Assembly (NCBI RefSeq): GCF_947507565.1
Contig: NC_089177.1
Span: 2,478,648-2,542,647 of the forward strand
Direction: 5' to 3'
Source: Oscarella lobularis
Taxonomy: Eukaryota > Porifera > Homoscleromorpha > Homosclerophorida > Oscarellidae
DNA length: 64,000 bases
The translations under genes were made by a program, and so were the position numbers. How positions within the stretch are numbered: position 1 is the stretch's first letter; each line of letters opens with the position of its first letter. The notes beneath the pieces are model-generated. The model did not search any database and had not been told where the DNA came from. It saw only the letters and a program-made list of their open reading frames with translations. Positions 55,582 through 64,000 of the stretch are shown one piece after another.

Positions 55582-58500
55582 TTAGTTCTTCTCGTCTTTG
55601 ACTATTTCTTCCGGGCTGCCTTCTTTCTCGTTTTGCTCGTTTTCACTGGGAGGCGGAGAGGGTGACGGTGGAGGTGGTGGCGGGGGTATAGGTAAATAAG
55701 GAGCTCCAATTTCAATCTTCAACGGCTGGGCCCACACTCTTCCAATTGATATGTTGCTCGGAAGGAAAGCGACAGACGGCTGTCCGGTAAATTTCCCGGC
55801 GTATGCTGCAGTAGCATTTACTGCAAACGAGATCTGAAACAGTAGTGCGATAAGATGAGATGTCCATGAACATATGTCACTACGATACCTCTTGTATCTT
55901 GTCTAGTGATAGAAATATCCGTAATGTAGAATGAATTATTTCGAACGCTTTCACTGAATAATTTGATCTAAACGAAAAAATGTAGGTGCGACTTCTGATG
56001 ATTGGCTACCATTTCCGTACTTGCAAAGAGTTCTGAAATGCTCGTAATCAATTTGAAGGCCCGCTGGTATTCCAAGCTCGCACACGACGACAGGCTTTCT
56101 TATCTCATCTTGGTTCTTTACAGTGGCTACAATGACGACTTGGCTTCCGATCTCTATCTGAGAAAGAGACAACTCAAGGCGAAGGTCCAATCCTTTTGTT
56201 TCAGTAACCATTCTACAGATCGATGTTTAATTTAGTTAAAATCTTTCAACTGACTCACGTCTCCAAATGAGTTTTGTATTTGACGCAATAGTAGAGAAAT
56301 TGATTCTTGGGAGATGTCTTGACAGCAAGGTGTACAGGAAAACAATCGTCTAAATGTTCCAGATCTTCCACAACGTTTTTGCCAATTTCAACGGCTTTTG
56401 AAGGAGCATCTCTAATGATTGCGTCTACTACCCAGTCTGCTGAAGATCCGGAGGACTCATTTTGGGGGCTGACTTTGAATTGATAATTTTCGTAATATCG
56501 AAACAAGGTTTTGAGAACCAGGACAGTCAACTACGTGTCAAGAGAGAAAGGAGTGCAGGTGACGTCAGTACTCAAATTCGACCTTACGTAAGACTGGGAA
56601 GAGAGCAAAGGATCGTAATTTGCAAGCAGCCATTTTACTCCTTTAAGTGCCAACGTCTTTTCTCCGTCCTCCTCTCCTTTGAGCCAGCACAAAATAGCCA
56701 AGCTACAATCGCGTTGAAAGAAGTGAAAAACGCTCTACCGTTCTGCTTACCATGTGGCTTCGGCGTCTCTCTCGTTTTCGTTTGACTGGGTAACTGTCTC
56801 GCGAGAACCCGCTACTCTGCCGTCTTCTTTCTGCCAACTGACTAGTTTTTCAGCTATTTGCTGTCCAGCCTCGGAATCTCCGGCGTTGTACAGAGATAGG
56901 CAAATCAACGCCAAAGCGTATGGATCCTCGTCTGACTCAAGAAAGCGATCTTCAACAGTGGCTACGTCAGATCCGATTATCTTGTCGTCGAAACCCGCCT
57001 AAATTCAAATAAAAAGAGACTGCCAACCGTTCATTTTCTGTGTACTTGCCTCTGTCATAGACCAGCATATGTATGCCGTCAGAAGGTCGCCAGATGGATG
57101 AAATAAGTCGCTCTCCGTTTTCACAGAGTATCCCTTGCCTTTTAGACGGCGCTCGGATAACAGCCAGTCCTTAGCACTAAATGTCCGTCTCATCATCATA
57201 TAACTTTAGTTCATCTCGACTTCCACTGACCTGTCTAATAGATACGTCTCTACGGACAACGCCTTTCTTGCTACTTGTAGCGCTTGTATGGCTATAGCAG
57301 TTGCCACTGGATCGGGGGAACTGTTCTTGGCAGGAAAAAACGAGAAACCACCCGATTGGTGCCGAAATTTCAACAAATCTTGAAAACTTCTTTGAAGCCG
57401 ACCGAAAAGACTTTGATAATACAAGACAGTAACGTCAGAGCTACATTTCAAGAGGCATTTAGAGATTCTCAGTGAAATATCAAATATACCAGACCTTTTG
57501 GTTCGCTCAAAAAGCATAGACGTTAGAGACAGAACAGTAGCCTGTTGATCCAGCGACATGGGCGCAGCATATTCAGATAGAATATCAATAGCCGATTGAA
57601 GAATTGACATGGGAGATTCATGAAACTAAGCACACAAGCTAGCCCTCACATCTAAGCCCAGGTAGCCACAAACGAACCTCAATAGATAGTCTTGCTCTGC
57701 AGCCGTTGTTAGTCGCGCTTGAAGGACCAATATTTATTAGGCGCTCGTCGTCGGATTCCAACGTTCCCACAGACAATTCTTCATAGAAATAACTACTCGG
57801 AGTAACGGTGACTGCGGCGGCGGTCCCATCTTCGTGCTCACCCGACTAGAAGATAACACAGTGTCTCTGTCACAGTATCGTACGTTCCATCGTTGGGTCT
57901 GCGTACCTTTCCAGAAACTCTCACTGTTGATTTGCATACTTCGTTTCCAGATGCTTGTATTTGCATAATTTTTTTCTGCGTTTCGCCGCTTTCAATGGCA
58001 ACGCGTGAATTGGCCTCAGTATCATCAGGATCTTCGCCTCGTAAACGACAGGTAAGCGCTTTTCCGTCGTTAACAGACGAGCTGATATCGACGCTAAGCC
58101 GGCTCTCACTGTTATTAGTCACAAGCACAGGAGAGGCCAGCTTGTCACCGCAGCATAAACAGCAGGGCATGTCAAATTTCAAATTAAAATGCTTTTGAAC
58201 TTCGACAAGACGATCAGCGTGTCCCACGACTCCAAGGGATGAAAAGGCGGTCACCTGAACAGACACAAAAAGGTGAATACCGATATTTTTGCAACGAAAT
58301 TCGTACAAGAATTCGATAGCCTTTCGTTTTCTCGCGAAGAGGGAGAAAAACAGATAAACTTCCTTCAGACGCCTCGACGCCACTCAGCCAGAGCAGAGTG
58401 TCTATACTTCTGGGCACATTGGCCAAATCATTTCGCCTAGGAACATAACGTCGAAGCGCAGCTCCCTTGATCTCGGTATCACGCTGCACTTTGCACAAAA

Positions 58501-61500
58501 GGGAAGACGCAGAAGCGCCGCTCTCTTCCCATTTCAGACTCACCTAAAAGCGACCTCGCGTACCACAATAAAAGCTTCAAAAACACAACGCTTACTGTAC
58601 CTCTTTTTTGTAGGAAGGACGTACTTCACTAACGTAAACGATATCTTTATCAGTGGCAGCTTTGGCAGGAACAACTGCAGCCGACGTCATGTTTTGCTCT
58701 ACGTGCTCCCTAGCCGGCGCGCCACACTCCGACTCGTAATCCTCAAAGGTGTCCTCTAAAACATTGCGTATGGTGCAACTATATACCTGGACTATCTCTA
58801 CGCTGGGCCTTACGCGAATAGCATCTGCTCGTTGCCTGCCGTTCCACCACTCCCAAACCGGACGCAGCGTAGAATCTACCAGCGTTAACCAAAGCAAGTC
58901 CGGCGTCGCCCAACTTTTCCAACAGCACGTTGCCGTCACGAACAATCCACCGCAGGGCCGACGTTCGACCTCGCAGCGTGTCGTTTCCCCATCGAAGCAT
59001 CACCTTGTGCCATCGGCTGTGCCAAGCGAAGAAACGAACGCGCCTCTGTCGATCCACCGCTGGAACGGCACTCACCGCTCCAACGGTCAACTTGTCGTCG
59101 ACTTTCTCATTCTCAGCATCGACTGCAACTGTCTCTTCAGCCGTTTCGTCTTTGTCTTCGCCTTCCCTAGCCTTTCGAGCACTCCCGTTCAGACTTTGTT
59201 GCGTCGGCGTCGCCGCCGTCGTCGCCGTTTCGTCGCTATCTTGTCGAGCCGGCTGCGTTCCTCGTTGCCGGGCACTCTTCTTCGTTCTTTTCTTTCGCGT
59301 CGCATCATTCGCTTGTCGATCCGCGTCCGAATCGCCGGAATCTCCTCGATATCCGTTCTCGCTATCACTTGCCTTTGCCAGCGCTGATTCAATGTCGCTC
59401 TCGGCGTCGACGCCGTCCGGATTCACTTCGAACCACGCCGCCGTCGTCCAGAAGTCGAACAGTCGCGTGAGATCGAAAAACCGCAACTCGACGAGCGGAA
59501 GAGCGGCGACGACTGTCGATGACGGCGGCAAATCGACTAAAAACGTCGCATAAATGGGCACATGATCGGGCACCAGTCGCTTCTCGACGTAAAATCGAAA
59601 CTCGAGCGATTGCGTTTGATCGTCGAACTGCAATCCGGACTCGCGCAACAGATAATCGGCAAGATCATCTACGAGCCTTTTCTTAGCACACATCAGCGAC
59701 TCAAACGCCGACATCGACAACGTGATTGATTTTCCGGACGGCGCCGCCGTGGGTGCCGGCTTCCCTGTCGCCCCCTTTTTCTTTCCTCCAGCGGCTTTGG
59801 CTGTCGCTGGCTTTCCTTTTCCTTTACCGCCTCCTTTCTTCGTGGGCGGTCGTGCCGGAGGTGGCAACGGTTCTTCGATCGGCGGAGCGCTTTCGCTCGT
59901 CTCGACGATTGGTTTAGGCGTTTCGGTTATGACCTGAACGACGAGGTTTAGCTTGATGTCGAGCGGATGCAGTCTCAATTCGACGGGGTTTCTGGCTTTC
60001 GTGTCGCAAACGCCGTAATCGCTCAGTCTCGTTCTGCGAGTCGGAAAGTCGTCAGTAGCGAGAAGAGCGTTGTATATAAAAATGAGCTGTCCGGGAGAAA
60101 TTCCGTACTCTTTTGGAGTGAGGTCGAAATCGAAAGTGCTCTTTTCCTCAAAGCTCGACGAGTTGATTAGGAAGTTTGACCGACGAACTACCGAGGACGT
60201 CAATAGGCTCTTTGAAGCCAATGCCAGAGCACTCGGTCTCTAAACGACAAACGTCACGTCGTCAACATTGGGATAAATGAAACACCTACATTTGCCCTGA
60301 CGAAATCTTCAAGGTACTTTCTCAGTGGAACGTCTTCACCGATTTGCAGTGGTACGGCCAATCGATGACTAGACGGTTTATCCGCGCGGACCACCTCGAC
60401 GGGAGCGGAGCAAGGTCGCACTTCGTCAAGAAGACATTCGTTGTCAAGAGCAACGAGGAAGTAGATGGGATCCTTTAAAGACATTACCAATCCGTGTTCT
60501 TTTATCGCCCTTTCTAGTACGGTCGATATCTAAAAAAGGCACGTTGATCTCTATGAGAAAAATGCGTAGAGATAAATTACTTCTGCTGAAATCGGCATTT
60601 CGGAAAGCAGCTTCGTTTCTTTGCGGTATCTGACGGCAAGCTCCACGTCTTGATTTGGTCGTCTGGTTTTCTTTTGCTTTCCATATCGACATAGCGCGCC
60701 GAAGCTTGGCGAATTCGTCAAATGCTTCAGCTCACAATGACTAGATGAAAGTTCTAGACCGTGCGATTAGTTAGTCGTTTAAAACAGTACCTATATCCTC
60801 GCGCATCTGTTGACATTGTGGCTCCCTGTATGAGAAGGTACTGGACAGTTTGGTCGACTCCACTTCCTAAGCAAGAGTCAGAAAACGCGCCAATATAGCG
60901 AGCAGCACAGTGCAAAAGACTCAAATGCTGTCCTACATGAGAACATAGTTTAGCATCGTAATTGAAGCAAATACTATATAATAAGCGTACCGTCTCCCGT
61001 TACGGCATTCCAATCTAAATCTTCTCCGATCAATTTCGCGTACGACTTGAGGCACTCCAAAACGGCGACGTGACCGCCGGCAGAAGCGTAGTGCAGCGCA
61101 GTCCAACCAGTGCCGTCCGGAGCTCCGATGCGCTCTTGAAGCGTAGCCTCGCCGCGAGACGACTTTCGTTCGTCCTGACGAGACGTTCTGAAATGATGAT
61201 TCAGCAGCACTTGAACCGCTTTCAAATGACCGTGACTAGAAGCGACGCTCAAAGGAGTTTGACCTGAAGAAAAGGATATGCAACAATAAGGCGACAACGA
61301 TTGAACGCGTACCGAGGCCGTTCTGCTGATTCGACGACGCTCCCAAGGCGATCAACTTTCCAATGACGTTCGGATGACTCGCTGATTGGCACGCTGTGTG
61401 AAGAGGAGCGTTTTCGTCGCGCCAGTTCGTCCTCTTCTCATTGGGAGCAAGATTAGCGTCGATAACGAGAACTTCGAGAAGTTTTTGACATATCTCTGGT

Positions 61501-64000
61501 TGGGTTTTGGAGAAAAATCGAATGGTACGGTGAAGTAGATTTTCACCGTTCCATCGGACTTCTTTCAGATCTAAGTATAAAGAAAGATGTGGGCGTCAAT
61601 GCTGTAAATTATTTCCGTATTGTACGTACCAGCTTGAGTAGATAGATGTTTAATTTCTTTGTAGTTTCCTGAGTACAAGGCCTCCCATATCTTGAATTGG
61701 ATAGAGCCTCTGAGTTGTTCGGTGTCGTCATTCAACATTTTCTCCTTCTCTGTTGTACGTCCAGCGTAGCGTTTAAAAGAAAGCATGCAACGACCAGAGA
61801 GATATTTTGTCTAAGCAAAAGAACAAATAGGAAGTTGACTATTGTCCCAGCATTGGTTGACAAACCTGTAACTCTTTTTGCTTGACAGGCAGTTCGGATG
61901 CAGGAACTGTCGAGTCAATTGGCTAAGATAAGAGATAGTGATATGTGAAAGAACAAATTTTCCTGCACCTACCGTGGTAGACAAAATAAAATCAAGTGCA
62001 AAGGCTGCTCTTGTATTGCCATCAAGACAGCCGGGGCCCATCCACGCAGCAGCCTGCGATCTACGTCACAAACGCGCTCTAAGAAGCAAAGACAGAAACT
62101 ATTTTCCATACTGATGAGCTGAAGACCAAGCGGAATCATCAACCACAGACACATTCACCAACGAAGGTACAACGCAACCAGATTGACTTTCCTTGGTCGC
62201 TATGCTCACTCCAGCTTCTAAACAGCCCGACACAAGCACCTTAGGTTGACGCAAATTCACAGAAACATCGAGTCTAAGAAAAAAATGCTAAAGTTCTGTT
62301 CAGTTTCCAGACATGACATCCTTACTTCTGAGCTCTTTTGTACATTCGTTTTTTGCAGCAAAGCCGTCCTTTCCTGGTGAACGCCGCCACGCAAACGATT
62401 CCAGAAACAAATGATGGAATTGTCAGGGCGACCTCTTGATGTCGTTCATCCGCTTTGCTGCACGGGAAAGTTACGCTGAGCGAAGAAAGCTCCTTTTTGA
62501 ATAGAAAAGCTTTAATCATGTAAGACGACTTGAACGTGGAACCGAGTCGAAGGCGAATCGGTCCATCCGGACTTTCGTCCTTTTACAACGCTTCATATAG
62601 TAAAAAAATATTCTGTCTCTTTGCTTACCAAACTTCGAATAGACATCCCGCCCTCTTTGGCTGACGGCAAATCGCACTGGCCAGTGACGCCGTACGGTTG
62701 CACGATCCGAAGACGATACGCCTTACCTCGGCGAACTTTGAATACCAATTTGCCGCGTCCTTCGTAGCTCGTTGACGCACGAGAAACAATTCTCACGCGA
62801 TCGCTTTGACCGACATTGTGCTCTTCCAGTACAACGGAAGTGTCTATAGTGTCTGCGAAGGAGAAACACGGTGCCGTCAAGTTTTGGGCTCCTGCACATT
62901 ATTCGGAAAATCATTAATGTCAGTGAAATTGCTAAGGCTTTGGGTAGTAGCCTATAGGAATCACACTATGTTCATTTTCTGCTTTTCCTGCAACCGTGAT
63001 CTACTCTACAGATGATGAAAACGTTTCTACAGTCAGTGCAAGCCAAACTTTGAACTGAGGCCCCCTTCGGCAACTAAGCGTCGTTTGACTGTTTAGAGCA
63101 AAAAACGCGCCTCTTTCGATCACGTAGATAATTTTATAAAAAGGAAAAAATATTGCGACACTTGACACAAACCCCACGGAAGACGGTGCTATGGAGGTTT
63201 ATTCGGTATCAGAGTGCCTCACAGGCGCATAGGAGAGTGTGACTAGAAAGGCCGGAGCCCTTGTCAAGTAAGTATAATTAATAATAAGCTTAACTAATCT
63301 ACTCAGGTACGAAGTTAGGACAATACGCTTGGTCAGCAAGTGTCATGTCGGCTCTATAACGGGCAGTTGAACACAGACAAATGCTAGACTGAGAACGAGC
63401 CGCGCGGGCAGGTTCTCGTCAAATTATCTCACTGGAGAGCTATTAGTATTAGTATTCCTGATTAATTAGGCATGTTCTGTAATGTTGGGCGGCCCTTAGC
63501 TATTCTTACCTCCCGACTTTCGCTTTGTAATGAAATAGACGCCGCACTCCAGTCCCATTACGAGATAGCCACTCTCTGGATAAACGGTAACGTTGACGTT
63601 CTGCTCAAAAGGCAAAGGCGTTTTGACGAAGCCCGTCAAACCGCCGATCGATGCTTGACAATTGAGAAACCCCTCATGAATTGTAGGCCCATTCTCGTCA
63701 GGCAACTGAAACGTGAGGAGGCAGGTGCCGTCATTTAGGTTCAGGTCATGCCGGCTCTCGTGAATCTGAGGAAGAAAATGTACAAAAATCTGCGTGGAAG
63801 CAAGCATTCAAGCACACCGTTTTACTGTTAATTTGGACTACAGCCGTCAGCGAGGAAGACGCCGGCATTGCTTGTTTTGATGGAACCAATGCCTTGACAA
63901 ACGCCTCAACGGTATTGCCGGGCCCATAAGCCTGCAATTCCATAAGTTACACGCTTCTGTTTTAATCAACAAAATCTCTACCACCTTAGCCGTGAAAGCG
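55582..64000 (-). CDS. Macroglobulin-like protein with ankyrin repeats (partial)
   Basis: Visible exons, 5' to 3': 63985 off edge, 63818-63931, 63510-63765, 62629-62852, 62326-62579, 62112-62273, 61973-62060, 61866-61922, 61630-61810, 61313-61570, 60991-61263, 60791-60932, 60581-60740, 60290-60529, 58787-60239, 58601-58755, 58307-58543, 57907-58254, 57678-57845, 57231-57625, 57050-57176, 56751-56998, 56588-56702, 56259-56530, 56021-56212, 55889-55967, 55582-55833; about 2155 residues, all phases consistent. MG-like domains (VTVYPESGYLVMGLE; LVNVSVVDDSAW) resemble the alpha-2-macroglobulin type common in bacteria. Ankyrin repeats follow (NAPLHTACQSA; GQTPLSVASSHGHLKAVQVL; GWTALHYASAGGHVAVLECL). 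A 1453-nt exon encodes a Lys/Glu/Ala-rich segment. Then come A2M (TLLWLSGVEASEG), a TED-like helical domain (SGGFSFFPA; GDLLTAYICWSMTEA) and a C-terminal beta domain (VVCELGIPAGLQ). Where CxEQ is expected the sequence reads APMSLDQQAT, so no thioester. A 28-codon stretch in exon 57231-57625 may be an intron. Confidence 0.7.
63055..63460. mobile_element. Dispersed repeat, copy B, inside a macroglobulin-gene intron
   Basis: Relative of the repeat at 33480-34560, in the same orientation on the plus strand. Shared blocks run from AGGCCCCCTTCGGC through AACTAATCTACTC (63305), and then resume at ACGCTTGGTCAGCAAG to TTCTCGTCAAATTA. About 640 internal bases of copy A are absent here. It sits in the 657-bp intron 62853-63509, the longest of that gene. 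Ends are uncertain. Confidence 0.6.

Noticed and set aside
58930-59553. Plus-strand frames of 207-212 codons at 58.7-59.5 kb
   Set aside because: Ser/Arg-rich antisense of the long charged exon of the macroglobulin-like gene.
60791-60866. Intron with acceptor CTTGCTTAG upstream of 60866
   Set aside because: The frame is continuous through it and the ankyrin repeat reads without interruption from 60932 to 60791.

Overview
This is an intron-rich, gene-dense stretch of an animal nuclear genome. Orthologues of FHOD formin, topoisomerase I, RPP29/POP4, copine, EDC4, TRAPPC8 and VAP are each split by many introns of about 40-80 bp with short intergenic gaps. Frizzled, kringle, Ly6-like and ETS-type Pointed domains, together with the compactness, suggest an early-branching metazoan such as a small-genome sponge; that placement is inference. 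A run of 200 Ns (13854-14053) marks a scaffold join.

Left part (1-9.6 kb): the 5' end of a USP10-like deubiquitinase on the minus strand; a 6-kb satellite array of a 49-bp unit (833-6848) with higher-order repeats; an unexplained 1.6 kb with a TATA/Inr-like site; and an SLC35G/EamA-type transporter.

Middle (9.7-30.2 kb): an FHOD formin and TOP1 on the minus strand; POP4 diverging from TOP1; a single-pass receptor with two Frizzled and two kringle domains and no kinase; a copine diverging from it; two short Pointed-domain genes; and a convergent pair of intronless glutathione S-transferases.

Right-middle (30.3-48.2 kb): EDC4 and TRAPPC8 on the minus strand, an unrecognised intronless gene, a mitochondrial acyl-CoA dehydrogenase, a short gene whose product joins a Z-alpha nucleic-acid-binding domain to a death domain, and VAP, divergent from it by about 150 bp.

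Right (48.6-64 kb): three tandem copies of a Ly6-like GPI-anchored protein gene (one intact, two broken), an SLC7 amino-acid transporter, glucose-6-phosphatase, a DUSP19-like phosphatase, and a very large gene running off the right edge. That last product looks like an alpha-2-macroglobulin relative of the type common in bacteria. It carries ankyrin repeats and a long charged segment inside it, and its thioester motif is not recognisable.

Gene models were built by hand from homology, GT-AG/GC-AG signals and intron phase. Every coding junction given was checked for frame. Eight introns need a GC donor, a high share. A related dispersed repeat sits in one intron of EDC4 and one intron of the macroglobulin-like gene.
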